A stretch of 15,535 nucleotides of DNA from CAJXCL01 sp964394335 (GCA_964394335.1 CAYMVZ010000056.1:1-15535); one strand, 5' to 3'; counted from the first letter of the stretch, positions 1-7,963 are shown. The notes: a model not told the origin generated them from the sequence alone. Translations and numbers: made by a program.

Positions 1-176
1 TATACTGCATCCTTATACCCCGGAGCAGAGCTCCGAGGAATTCTTCTGATTAAATTTTTAGCCTCTAAGGCACCAAGACACGGAGATATTTTTTTCTTCG
101 TGACTCCACTTATTCACTCGCCCAAGATTTCTCGCTTCGCTCGAAATGACAGAAAAATGGAGATTTTGTTCAAACA
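1..176. repeat. Gene-free left edge holding three palindromic repeat fragments
   Basis: No coding sequence is visible downstream of murD up to the window edge. The stretch holds three separate dyads. The first is CGGAGC (21-26) and GCTCCG (30-35) around an AGA loop. The second is an imperfect pair, CACGGAG (79-85) and CTTCGTG (96-102), around a T-rich loop, next to GGCACCAAGACAC (69-81). The third is a short segment with GCTTCGC at 134-140, whose complement GCGAAGC is known to form an unusually stable DNA mini-hairpin. The 13-mer at 69-81 recurs with one change at 8292-8304. The region looks like a mosaic of eroded interspersed repeats. A role in ending dcw transcription is possible but unproven, because no classical U-run follows a stem on the minus strand. 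Confidence 0.6.
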
Positions 177-1535
177 TTAATTATTATTTCCCGGTAAATT
201 TAAAACAGCTTTTTTAAAAACATTTCCACGATCTTCATAGTCTTTGAACATGTCAAAAGAGGAGCAGGCTGGTGACAAAATAATTACATCCCCAGCCATT
301 GCTTTAGAAGAAGCCTTTTTTACCGCCTCTTCTAAAGTCGCCGCATCTTCAACGTTATTGTAATCTTTTAAAGCTGACCGAATTTTTATTTTGCTTTCCC
401 CTATCAAAATTGAGAATTTAACTTTCTTATTTATTAATTCACCCAGAGATCCGTAATCTCCTCCTTTATCTTTACCTCCGGCAATTAGAATAACGGGGCA
501 ATTAAAACTTTCTATAGATTTCATTGTTGCCCCCGTATTGGTGCCTTTGGAATCATTTATAAACCTAACTCCATTTATTTCTCTGACAAACTCCATACGA
601 TGATCAATGCCACAAAACTGCGAAAGGGAATTCATTGCAGTTTCCGCTTTTACCTTGCAGAGCGCTCCAATCAGAGCGGAAGCTAAACCATTCTCAATAT
701 TGTGAATTCCTTTAACTTTCAGCTTACTGACAGGACCTATCACTTTTTCTTCACCATGCAGGCGAATTACAATATTGTCTTTTCTTAAAAACGCGCCATC
801 TTCAACTTCACAAATCCGACTAAATAACAGCTTGTGAATTTTATTTTCCGGTTCAATGCCTGCAGTAACAGGATCGTCTTTGTTTAAAAGCAGATAATTT
901 TCTTCCGTCTGCTTTTGATAAATTCTTTTTTTTAAAGAGACATACTCATTGAAATCAAGATGTCGGTCGAGGTGATCTTCTGTAATGTTTAAAATGACAC
1001 TAATAAACGGTTTAAATTGATCAACCCATTCCAATTGAAAAGAACTAACCTCCAGGATAATGTAACTGTATTGCGACGCCTGATCCGCAATGTTCGATAA
1101 AGGAAATCCAATATTCCCTCCTACAAAAATTTTTTCTCCGCTGTCCTGCAATATATTGCCAATCATGCTGGTAGAAGTTGTTTTTCCGTTAGTCCCTGTT
1201 ATGGCAATAATGGGTCTTTTAATAAACCGTGAAGCGAGTTCGATTTCGCTCCAGACGGGTATACCTTTTTCTACAGCTTTTTTAAGTAAAGGATTTCGCA
1301 TATCAATACCCGGGCTTACAACTATTAGGTCAAAATTACTGATATCACCTGCTTGAATTCCCCCTGTTTGCACTTTTACTCGTTTGTCCAGCTTTGCCAG
1401 GTTTTCTTTCAAATCTTTTTCCTTTTTATCATCTACCGCTATTACGCCGGCTTTATTTCTTACGAGAAGGTTAGACGCTGCTATTCCTGTTCTGGCGATA
1501 CCCGCCACAAGAACATTCTTATTTTCAAAATTCAT
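177..1535 (-). CDS. murD: UDP-N-acetylmuramoyl-L-alanine--D-glutamate ligase MurD
   Basis: MurD is the cytoplasmic ATP-dependent ligase that adds D-glutamate to UDP-MurNAc-L-alanine, the second amino-acid step in the peptidoglycan stem. The 452-residue product has the usual family length. It has an N-terminal Rossmann-like domain (about 1-95), the Mur ligase P-loop GTNGKTT (114-120), the central LEVSSFQLEW and NITEDHLDRH motifs, then DHRMEF, NDSKGTNTGAT and AGGKDKGGDY. The C-terminal segment contains LSPACSSFDMFKDYEDRG, a strong MurD signature. The ATG start lies 3 bp after the mraY stop, and an AGGTGA ribosome site overlaps that stop, so translation is probably coupled. It is the last dcw gene seen. 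ftsW and murG, which often follow, are not present in the next 176 bp. Confidence 0.97.
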   Translation of the reverse strand: MNFENKNVLVAGIARTGIAASNLLVRNKAGVIAVDDKKEKDLKENLAKLDKRVKVQTGGIQAGDISNFDLIVVSPGIDMRNPLLKKAVEKGIPVWSEIELASRFIKRPIIAITGTNGKTTSTSMIGNILQDSGEKIFVGGNIGFPLSNIADQASQYSYIILEVSSFQLEWVDQFKPFISVILNITEDHLDRHLDFNEYVSLKKRIYQKQTEENYLLLNKDDPVTAGIEPENKIHKLLFSRICEVEDGAFLRKDNIVIRLHGEEKVIGPVSKLKVKGIHNIENGLASALIGALCKVKAETAMNSLSQFCGIDHRMEFVREINGVRFINDSKGTNTGATMKSIESFNCPVILIAGGKDKGGDYGSLGELINKKVKFSILIGESKIKIRSALKDYNNVEDAATLEEAVKKASSKAMAGDVIILSPACSSFDMFKDYEDRGNVFKKAVLNLPGNNN

Positions 1536-1538
1536 TCA

Positions 1539-2630
1539 TCACCTGAGTTTGAGAGTACTTAAGCTTAATAATGCCAGTATGACGGCAACAATCCAGAACC
1601 GTACAGTCACTTTAGGTTCTGACCAGCCCTTTTCTTCAAAATGATGATGAAGCGGCGCCATTTTAAATATCCTTTTCCCACCTGATATTTTGAAATAAGA
1701 TACCTGCAATAAAACTGATAGAGCTTCGATTACAAACAATCCGCCGACAATGACCAGCAAAAGCTCGTGTTTGGATAAAACCGCCAGAGTCCCTAATGCA
1801 CCTCCCATTGCCAAAGAACCAACATCCCCCATAAAAATCTGAGCCGGATAGGAATTAAACCAGAGAAATCCTAAGCCCGCTCCGATTAGAGCTCCACAAA
1901 AAACGGATAACTCCCCGACACTGCCTATATATTGAATGTTTAAATAGTCTGAAAATTTAATATGACCGGTAACATAAGTCAGTATCATAAAAGAAAATGT
2001 AGCAACGATGATTGGTCCGATTGCCAGACCGTCTAATCCATCGGTCAGATTCACGGCATTAGACGCTCCTACAATGACCAGCACAATGAATAAAATGTAA
2101 AACAACCCGAGGTCCGGCATTACATCTTTAAAAAAAGGCACTTCTAAAGATGTCGCATAATTAGACCGATCTGCGTCGAAGAAAACAACATAGAGCGCAA
2201 TGCAAAGTCCAATAGCAGTCTGTATCACAAGTTTTAAAGAAACATTGATCCCATCTTTTTTCTTCAAAATTACCTTGACGTAGTCATCTGCCAGCCCCAA
2301 CAAACCAAAACTCAACATGGAAAACAAAAGAACCCATATATACTGGTTGAGCAAATTTCCCCAGAGTAGAATAGAAATAAAAGTAGCTACCAGAATCAAA
2401 ATTCCACCCATTGTTGGTGTGCCTTTTTTAGAAAGGTGGGATTTTGGGACTACTTCACGAATGGTTTCACCAATTTGATATCTGGAAAGCAATTTGATAA
2501 AAAATACACCCATTAAAATACTAATTATCATTGCCGTAAGTCCCGCGTAAACAGAACGAAAAGTAATATATTTAAAGACATTGAACGCCGAAAAACTTTC
2601 ACGCAACGGATATAAAAAATGATAGAGCAT
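1539..2630 (-). CDS. mraY: Phospho-N-acetylmuramoyl-pentapeptide transferase MraY
   Basis: MraY is the integral membrane enzyme that moves phospho-MurNAc-pentapeptide from UDP onto undecaprenyl phosphate to form lipid I. The 363-residue product is full length and strongly hydrophobic, consistent with the family's ten membrane helices. The diagnostic motifs are present in order: the catalytic aspartate pair DD at 115-116, NLTDGLDG (194-201), FMGDVGS (266-272) and PLHHHFE (326-332). The ATG start gives the family's typical N-terminus (MLYHFLYPLRE). No strong Shine-Dalgarno site is seen before it, unlike murD. In most dcw clusters murF directly precedes mraY; here the gap to murE holds only a hairpin-forming repeat. 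Confidence 0.97.
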   Translation of the reverse strand: MLYHFLYPLRESFSAFNVFKYITFRSVYAGLTAMIISILMGVFFIKLLSRYQIGETIREVVPKSHLSKKGTPTMGGILILVATFISILLWGNLLNQYIWVLLFSMLSFGLLGLADDYVKVILKKKDGINVSLKLVIQTAIGLCIALYVVFFDADRSNYATSLEVPFFKDVMPDLGLFYILFIVLVIVGASNAVNLTDGLDGLAIGPIIVATFSFMILTYVTGHIKFSDYLNIQYIGSVGELSVFCGALIGAGLGFLWFNSYPAQIFMGDVGSLAMGGALGTLAVLSKHELLLVIVGGLFVIEALSVLLQVSYFKISGGKRIFKMAPLHHHFEEKGWSEPKVTVRFWIVAVILALLSLSTLKLR

Positions 2631-2660
2631 AAGTAATTTGTAATTTTAGATAAATAATGA

Positions 2661-2733
2661 CACCCCCCTAACCCGCCTTACAAGCAGGGATTGAAGCTAT
2701 AAAATCCCCCCTCAAGGGGGATTAAGGGGGGTG
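2661..2733. repeat. Nested palindromic repeat between murE and mraY
   Basis: The outer arms are CACCCCCCTAA (2661-2671) and TTAAGGGGGGTG (2722-2733), complementary apart from one bulged T. Nested inside is a second stem, AATCCCCC (2703-2710) with GGGGGATT (2716-2723), around a CTCAA loop. The element ends directly at the murE stop codon (2734-2736). It resembles the short non-coding GC-armed palindromes scattered through intergenic DNA of many bacteria, and the element at 8629-8708 is built from similar C-rich and G-rich arms. On the minus-strand mRNA it would form a strong stem between murE and mraY and could dampen read-through or protect RNA ends; that role is inferred. Confidence 0.75.
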
Positions 2734-4221
2734 CTAATTTATCATTGATAATTTTTCGTTTATTAGTTCTCTTGCCGTTTCGCAGTCATCAAAGTGAATT
2801 CGCAGGTTTTTAGATAGCTGATAATTCTCATGACCTTTGCCTGCGATCACTACAAAATCCTCTTTTTCCGCCATATCAATGGCTTGCCTGATTGCCTTCT
2901 TCCGGTCAAGAATTAAGGAATATTTCTCGCTGCCAGCCACTTTCTTTATTCCCTGTTCTATTTCAGAAGCTATAGAAGCGGGTTCTTCGTTTCGAGGATT
3001 ATCCGAAGTGATAATGGTGTAGTCACTGTACTCACCGGCAATCTTTCCCATCTTTGGCCTTTTACCTCTATCTCGGTTTCCACCACAACCAAAAACCGAA
3101 ATTAAGCTTTTATCTGTAAGTTCCCTTGCCGCTTTCAGTACATTTTTCAGCGCGTCGTCTGTGTGCGCGTAATCCACTACTACTGTAAAATCCTGCCCCT
3201 CATCTATCTTTTCAAGCCTGCCTGGAACATTTTGCAGATCACCAATACCTCTTTTAATTTCTTCAAGAGATACACCAAGGGCAATAGCCGTTGCTATCGC
3301 GCATAAGATATTGTAGACATTATGACGACCCAGAAGACCGGACACTATCTGTACTTCACCTTGAGGCGTTTTAGCGGTAAACTGTATCCCCTTAATTGAT
3401 GTTTCAATATTCCGCGCGTGTACGTCACTTTTTTCAATGATGCCTATTGTGATCGTTTCCGCGGAGGTTTTTTTAGAAATGATTTTTCCATAAGGATCAT
3501 CAACATTAACTACTGCTTTTTTCAGTTTGTATTCCAAAAACAATTTTTCTTTTGCCTTAAAGTAGTCTTCTTCCGTATGGTGAAAGTCGAGATGGTCCTG
3601 AGTCAAGTTTGTAAAAACACCGACTGAAAAGTCGGTGTTATAAACCCGGTCAAGCATTAATGAATGAGAGGAAACTTCTAAAAAACAGTTGTCAACTTTG
3701 TTATCCGCCATTTCACGAAACATTTTCTGGAGGTCTAACGATTCAGGCGTTGTTTGCATAGCAGGTTTTACTTTTCCGCCAAAACGGTAATTAATAGTTC
3801 CTATAACCCCTGTTTTCTTGCCGGCTGATTGCAGAATGGATTCCAGAAGATATGCGATGGTGGTCTTTCCATTTGTCCCTGTAATTCCTACAATATCCAA
3901 CTCCCGGCTCGGATGACCAAAAAAATCCGCTGACAGAGAAGCCAGGGCTTTACGACTGTCTTTCACTACCACCGCACCGGTTTTGTCGCCTATTCTATTT
4001 GGCATTGCAGTTCCTTCCTGCAACACTACGCCAACCGCCCCTTTTTCAAGAGCTTCTTCTATAAATTCAGCGCCATCCCGCTGAAATCCTTTTATGGCGA
4101 CAAAAACTGAACCTTTATTGACATTTTGTGAGTTATATTCTATTCCGCTTATATTTACATCCAAATTCCCAACGTTTTCTGTCATTTCTACTTCCTTTAA
4201 TAATTGACGCAGTTTAGCCAT
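2734..4221 (-). CDS. murE: UDP-MurNAc-L-Ala-D-Glu--2,6-diaminopimelate ligase MurE
   Basis: MurE adds the third residue to the peptidoglycan stem peptide in the cytoplasm. The 495-residue product has the usual length and three-domain order. The N-terminal UDP-binding domain spans about 1-105, with the P-loop GTNGKTT at 115-121. The central ligase motifs follow: QTTPE near 156-160, LEVSSHSL near 181-188, NLTQDHLDFH, and FKAKEKLF with the likely carbamylated lysine. The C-terminal domain has VPGRLE, VVVDYAHTDDAL and SDNPRNEEP. DNPR (407-410) is the motif typical of meso-diaminopimelate-adding MurE rather than L-lysine enzymes, so a diaminopimelate wall is inferred. The ATG start lies 13 bp after the ftsI stop and has only a weak ribosome site. 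The expected next gene, murF, is missing. Confidence 0.97.
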   Translation of the reverse strand: MAKLRQLLKEVEMTENVGNLDVNISGIEYNSQNVNKGSVFVAIKGFQRDGAEFIEEALEKGAVGVVLQEGTAMPNRIGDKTGAVVVKDSRKALASLSADFFGHPSRELDIVGITGTNGKTTIAYLLESILQSAGKKTGVIGTINYRFGGKVKPAMQTTPESLDLQKMFREMADNKVDNCFLEVSSHSLMLDRVYNTDFSVGVFTNLTQDHLDFHHTEEDYFKAKEKLFLEYKLKKAVVNVDDPYGKIISKKTSAETITIGIIEKSDVHARNIETSIKGIQFTAKTPQGEVQIVSGLLGRHNVYNILCAIATAIALGVSLEEIKRGIGDLQNVPGRLEKIDEGQDFTVVVDYAHTDDALKNVLKAARELTDKSLISVFGCGGNRDRGKRPKMGKIAGEYSDYTIITSDNPRNEEPASIASEIEQGIKKVAGSEKYSLILDRKKAIRQAIDMAEKEDFVVIAGKGHENYQLSKNLRIHFDDCETARELINEKLSMIN

Positions 4222-4234
4222 TAGTCATCTGTCA

Positions 4235-6109
4235 TCAGGCATTTTTATCTTTTTCCCAATAATGATTTTTTAATCCGGCAATAACCCGGCCTAAAAATTC
4301 ATCAATACTTTTTCTAATCTTTAAATTAATATTACTTTGAACAGAATTTATCTCTAAACCCGCGTTTAATCTTCCCTGATTGCTTTTATCGCTTTTGGTC
4401 GACAACGTAAAAGTACGATTCATTCCTGAAGGCACATTTAAGTGCCTGAGTGCTTTTTTAGCAATTTCCCTGAAAACAGGTGCAGCAACACTGCCGCCCC
4501 AGTAAATACCGCGTGGTTCATCTATCATCACGAGTATTGTAAGCTTTGGATTTTCCACGGGAACAAATCCGACAAAAGAAGCTACATAGTTATTAGCTGA
4601 ATATCTTTTCGTATCAGGATCAATTTTCTGCGCTGTTCCTGTTTTTCCTCCCACCGAATAGCCGGGGATGGCTGCATTTTTACCTGTTCCATAAATAACA
4701 GCCCGGGTTAAAATCTCTTTCATGATTTTAACCGTCTCCGGGGAAAGAACTTTTCTTACTATTTCTGGAGAGAAACTTTTGATAATCTTGCCTTCATGAA
4801 CAGCCTGCTTAACAATCGTCGGCTTTATTAGATAACCGCCATTAGCGATGGCTGAGACGGCTGAGACCAGTTGAAGAGGGGTGCTAGAAACTTCCTGTCC
4901 AATCGACATAGAACCTATGGAAACTTTTGTCCATTGAGAAGGGTCTCTCACTATCCCGGTCGCTTCGCCCGGGAGATTGATACCTGTTATTTCACCAAAC
5001 CCAAACTTTTTAATATACTCGTAAAACTTGCTTTCACCCAGGCGCCGAGCTATTTTTACAGCCCCTATATTGCTTGATTTGGTGATAATTTCCGTAAGGG
5101 TCAACCAGCGGTATTTTTTTCTATTGGCCTCATGTATGAGAATTCCGCCTATATCAAAAACACCCTCTTCACAAAAAAAGATATCTTTGGGTAGGGCAAC
5201 TTTTTCTTCTAACGCGGCAGAAGCAAGGATAATTTTAAAAGTCGATCCCGGTTCAAAGGTATCTGAAACCGCCCTGTTTTTCCTCTGCTGCAAAGTATAC
5301 CTTTTGGATAAATTCGCGTTAAAGGAAGGATATTCAGCCATCGCAAGGACTTCCCCCGTATTCGGCTCCATAATTATGGCAATACCTCTTTTGGCCTTTT
5401 TTTGAATTACTTTTTCTTTAACTGCTTTGAAGGCATGATATTGAAGAACTTCGTCAATGGTAAGAACGACATTACGTCCTTCTGGTACGTGATCAGTTTC
5501 ATTTCCGACTAAATCAACGTTTCGCCCACGCCTGTCTTTCTGAAAACGTACCCACTTGCCACCATGGGACAAATAATCATCAAAATAATATTCAATTCCA
5601 CTCAAACCCTGGTTATCCATGCCCGCAAACCCAATGGTCCTTGAAGCTAATTCCATTTTTGGATAGAACCTTTTATATTCCGTAGAGAAATAAATGCCGG
5701 ACAAATTTTTGTTTTTTAATTTATTGTATTCATCAGGGTTAATTTTCCTTTTTATGTAAACAAATGGTAATTTCTTTTTTAATTTCTTTCTGATCTCTTT
5801 TTTCGGCAAATCGAGGACGGATGAAACGGTTCTGGCAGTCCTCAAGTGGTTTTGGATTTTATCAGGATGGGCATAAACAGATTTCACCTTTACATTAACA
5901 GCAAGCGGCCGCATATTGCGATCAAAGATATTTCCCCTGTTCGTATACTTATAAACCTTGCCTTTATATTGATTAAGCGCTCTTTCATTAAAACGTCCCT
6001 GGCCTTTTATTTGCAGATGATACAGTTTCGTAATAATTCCAATGCCACTGAAAACAAAAAAGATAAAAATGAATATAATTTTTATTTTAATTTTCTTATC
6101 CCGGTTCAA
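4235..6109 (-). CDS. ftsI: Peptidoglycan D,D-transpeptidase FtsI (penicillin-binding protein, class B)
   Basis: This is the septal class B penicillin-binding protein that crosslinks stem peptides outside the cytoplasmic membrane at the division site. The 624-residue product has a basic N-terminus, one membrane segment (about 9-28), a PBP dimerisation domain (about 50-200) and a transpeptidase domain. All three active-site motifs are intact: STFK (289-292), SSN (345-347) and KTG (489-491). After about residue 560 there is a low-complexity polar tail with no PASTA domain. The start is TTG (6107-6109), which overlaps the ftsL stop in the tetramer TTGA. AAGGTG lies five bases upstream, so this start is well supported and translation is probably coupled to ftsL. 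Position between ftsL and murE is canonical. Confidence 0.95.
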   Translation of the reverse strand: MNRDKKIKIKIIFIFIFFVFSGIGIITKLYHLQIKGQGRFNERALNQYKGKVYKYTNRGNIFDRNMRPLAVNVKVKSVYAHPDKIQNHLRTARTVSSVLDLPKKEIRKKLKKKLPFVYIKRKINPDEYNKLKNKNLSGIYFSTEYKRFYPKMELASRTIGFAGMDNQGLSGIEYYFDDYLSHGGKWVRFQKDRRGRNVDLVGNETDHVPEGRNVVLTIDEVLQYHAFKAVKEKVIQKKAKRGIAIIMEPNTGEVLAMAEYPSFNANLSKRYTLQQRKNRAVSDTFEPGSTFKIILASAALEEKVALPKDIFFCEEGVFDIGGILIHEANRKKYRWLTLTEIITKSSNIGAVKIARRLGESKFYEYIKKFGFGEITGINLPGEATGIVRDPSQWTKVSIGSMSIGQEVSSTPLQLVSAVSAIANGGYLIKPTIVKQAVHEGKIIKSFSPEIVRKVLSPETVKIMKEILTRAVIYGTGKNAAIPGYSVGGKTGTAQKIDPDTKRYSANNYVASFVGFVPVENPKLTILVMIDEPRGIYWGGSVAAPVFREIAKKALRHLNVPSGMNRTFTLSTKSDKSNQGRLNAGLEINSVQSNINLKIRKSIDEFLGRVIAGLKNHYWEKDKNA

Positions 6110-6450
6110 TTTTTCACCTTTATAAAAATAATGTCTTCATCTTTCGGCTCAATCATTCCCATCTTTTCTGTTGCTATTTTTTCAACTTTTTCTAAAGACT
6201 TAATGGACGCCAGTTCCAGCTTCAGCATCCTGTTTAATTGGATCAGCTCATTTTCCTTTGCCCGCAGTTTGTTATAGTCATAGGTCAGGGTTACAAGGTT
6301 CACTCTCGGCCAACTATAAAAAAAAATGCCTGACCCAACTAAACTAAATGCTATCAAAAAACTCACATAAGCTTTCACCTTGCGGATAATCTTTCTCTGC
6401 CCCGGGTTATATCTTTTTCCCTTTTTTTTATTAGAAAATTTAATAAACAT
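6106..6450 (-). CDS. ftsL: Cell division protein FtsL-like bitopic membrane protein
   Basis: FtsL-type proteins are small bitopic membrane proteins that join FtsB/DivIC and FtsQ/DivIB to activate septal peptidoglycan synthesis. This 114-residue product has a very basic cytoplasmic N-terminus (about 1-27) and one membrane segment (about 28-49). An extracytoplasmic stretch follows that is rich in leucine, lysine and glutamate and suited to a coiled coil (about 55-100). It ends with a family-typical EKMGMIEPKDEDIIFI segment. Sequence conservation in FtsL is low, so the name rests on size, topology and the place between rsmH and ftsI. The stop overlaps the ftsI start. The 109 bp upstream, before the rsmH stop, hold tandem repeats rather than a clean operon junction. 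Confidence 0.85.
   Translation of the reverse strand: MFIKFSNKKKGKRYNPGQRKIIRKVKAYVSFLIAFSLVGSGIFFYSWPRVNLVTLTYDYNKLRAKENELIQLNRMLKLELASIKSLEKVEKIATEKMGMIEPKDEDIIFIKVKN
6115..6120 (-). promoter_or_regulatory. Ribosome binding site fixing the TTG start of ftsI
   Basis: On the minus strand AAGGTG ends five bases before the TTG at 6107-6109. It lies inside the ftsL coding end. Together with the TTGA stop/start overlap it supports initiation at TTG rather than at any later codon. Confidence 0.7.
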
Positions 6451-6455
6451 ATAAA

Positions 6456-6552
6456 TTCAGTTTTAAGGGTTCAGTTTTAAGGGTTCAGTTTTCAGGGATC
6501 AGGGTAAAAATTGCTTTTTTCAATTGCTGCCAATCCCCGGACCTGATCCCTG
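6456..6552. repeat. 14-bp tandem repeat plus 11-bp inverted repeat between rsmH and ftsL
   Basis: Three adjacent copies of a 14-mer, TTCAGTTTTAAGGG, occupy 6456-6469, 6470-6483 and 6484-6497; the third has one substitution. The third copy runs into the left arm of an inverted repeat, CAGGGATCAGG (6493-6503), whose exact complement lies at 6542-6552. A smaller AATTG/CAATT dyad (6509-6513 and 6521-6525) sits inside the loop. The block fills nearly all of the 109-bp gap and would place a stem in the dcw transcript between rsmH and ftsL. Any effect on expression is inferred. Confidence 0.8.
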
Positions 6553-6559
6553 ACCTCTG

Positions 6560-7498
6560 TTACCCTATCTTCTCTGCTACTCTCAGTTTTGCGCTTCTTG
6601 CTCTCGGATTTTTCTTTACTTCGTCTTCTTTCGGCACGATCGGTTTTTTCGTTATTACCTTTAACACGCTTTTCCTGCCACACACACATTGCGGTATATC
6701 TGACGGACAGATACAGCCCTTCTCAAGTTGACGAAACCTGGTCTTTACCAGGCGGTCTTCAAGTGAATGAAAGGAAATAACGCAAAACCTGCCGGATGGT
6801 TTAAGGCACTCAACACCGTCATCTAAAATAGTAGATAAAGCGTCCAATTCATTGTTAACAGCAATTCTTAGCGCCTGAAATACCCTTGTCGCCGGATGAA
6901 TTTTGTATTTTTTTGACTTTGCCGGAACCGCGGAAAGAATTAAATTGCTCAACTCACCTGTCGTTCGTATAGGGGTTATCTCTCTTTTCCTGGCAATAGC
7001 TCTTGCAATCCTCTTTGCCCATCTTTCTTCGCCAAACTCCTTAAAAATAGTTGCCAGCTCATTTTCCGAAGAATTATTTAGCAGGTCAAAAGCAGTGGTT
7101 TTGGATCTTTGGTCCATTCTCATATCCAGAAAAGCATCTGAAGCAAAGCTGAATCCTCTTTCCGGGCTTTCCAGTTGCCGTGAAGAGACCCCCAGGTCTA
7201 ATAAAATTCCATCCAAAAGTCCGATCTTTTCTTTATTAAGAACTTTCGTTGCGTTCTTAAAGTTGTCGTGAAAGATTTTCGTTTGGGATTTAAAAGGTTG
7301 GAGCCGCTTTTGAGCGAAAGAAATAGAATCTCTATCCTGCTCAAAAGCAATTAATAGTCCCTGGGGGCTCATTCGGGAAAGGATTTGCTCAGCATGGCCA
7401 CCATCGCCAAGGGTCCCATCCATATAGATACCGTGTTTTTTGATTTGGAGCATTTCCAAAATCTCCCCTGTTAATACAGGCAGGTGCATTATCTTCAT
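6560..7498 (-). CDS. rsmH: 16S rRNA (cytosine(1402)-N(4))-methyltransferase RsmH
   Basis: RsmH (MraW) uses S-adenosylmethionine to methylate N4 of cytosine 1402 in the decoding centre of 16S rRNA. The product is about 312 residues, normal for the family. It shows the SAM-binding motif DGTLGDGGHAE (about 27-37), then LLDLGVSSRQLESPERGFSF, LDMRMD, the inserted helical domain with RVFQALRIAVNNEL, and the signature FCVISFHSLEDRLVK near the end. I place the start at the ATG at 7496-7498, because AGGGTG lies five bases upstream; an in-frame GTG at 7502-7504 and an ATG at 7487-7489 are alternatives. It follows mraZ by about 12 bp, the standard first pair of dcw clusters. Confidence 0.96.
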   Translation of the reverse strand: MKIMHLPVLTGEILEMLQIKKHGIYMDGTLGDGGHAEQILSRMSPQGLLIAFEQDRDSISFAQKRLQPFKSQTKIFHDNFKNATKVLNKEKIGLLDGILLDLGVSSRQLESPERGFSFASDAFLDMRMDQRSKTTAFDLLNNSSENELATIFKEFGEERWAKRIARAIARKREITPIRTTGELSNLILSAVPAKSKKYKIHPATRVFQALRIAVNNELDALSTILDDGVECLKPSGRFCVISFHSLEDRLVKTRFRQLEKGCICPSDIPQCVCGRKSVLKVITKKPIVPKEDEVKKNPRARSAKLRVAEKIG

Positions 7499-7510
7499 CA
7501 ACACACCCTG

Positions 7511-7963
7511 TTAAATGTTGGAAAGTTTGTCACCAAGATCAGCAAGCTTATCCCCCAAGTCATCCAAACTTTCCTGTCTATCCTGGAAAAACTCAATCCA
7601 GCTATCCTTGCTCCATATTTCAAAGGTGTCGTCCACTCCAACAAGAACCGCTGTTTTAGCAATACCGGCATGGCTTCTGAGATTGGCCGGAATAAGAATT
7701 CGACCATGTTTAATAGTAACTTCCTGTGCCGAGCCCAAAAAAAGCCGTTTAAATTCACTCACTTCCTTCTTTAAAGAAGAAAGCTGTCTTACCTGGTTTA
7801 CAAGTACATCCCATACAGACTGTGGGTAAGCAGTAAGGTAGTTGGATTTAGTGGTTATAAAAAGCACGTCGTTATATTTCTTGTCCAGAACTTCCTTATA
7901 CTTAGCCGGGATATTTACCCTCCCTTTGGAATCCAGATTCAGTGTGTAATTGCCAGTGAACAT
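7511..7963 (-). CDS. mraZ: Transcriptional regulator MraZ
   Basis: MraZ is a DNA-binding protein with two AbrB-like swapped-hairpin domains; it forms ring oligomers and controls its own dcw operon. This 150-residue product carries both domain signatures: LDSKGRVNIPAKYKEVL (about 10-26) and HGRILIPANLR (about 86-96). The C-terminal tail is somewhat long and contains the hexamer DLGDKL twice (135-140 and 142-147), a small internal duplication. The ATG start gives the classic MFTGNYTLNLD opening, with AGGAAA upstream. It is the first gene of the minus-strand dcw cluster. The DNA just upstream holds a promoter candidate and five 10-bp repeats that could be its own operator. Confidence 0.96.
   Translation of the reverse strand: MFTGNYTLNLDSKGRVNIPAKYKEVLDKKYNDVLFITTKSNYLTAYPQSVWDVLVNQVRQLSSLKKEVSEFKRLFLGSAQEVTIKHGRILIPANLRSHAGIAKTAVLVGVDDTFEIWSKDSWIEFFQDRQESLDDLGDKLADLGDKLSNI

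Noticed and set aside
4871..6277. Long plus-strand open frames opposite ftsI and ftsL (for example 5028-5405 and 5846-6277).
   Set aside because: They lie wholly antisense to well-supported genes with intact motifs, have no ribosome sites and no recognisable domains.
6456..6497. CRISPR array.
   Set aside because: The units are contiguous 14-mers with no spacers and no cas genes are present.
6492..6689. A 65-codon minus-strand frame overlapping the 3' end of rsmH.
   Set aside because: It is an out-of-frame reading of rsmH that runs into the intergenic repeats; its charged low-complexity sequence is an artefact.
7498..7774. Frames on both strands inside mraZ.
   Set aside because: They are shadows of mraZ, whose two domain signatures are clear.
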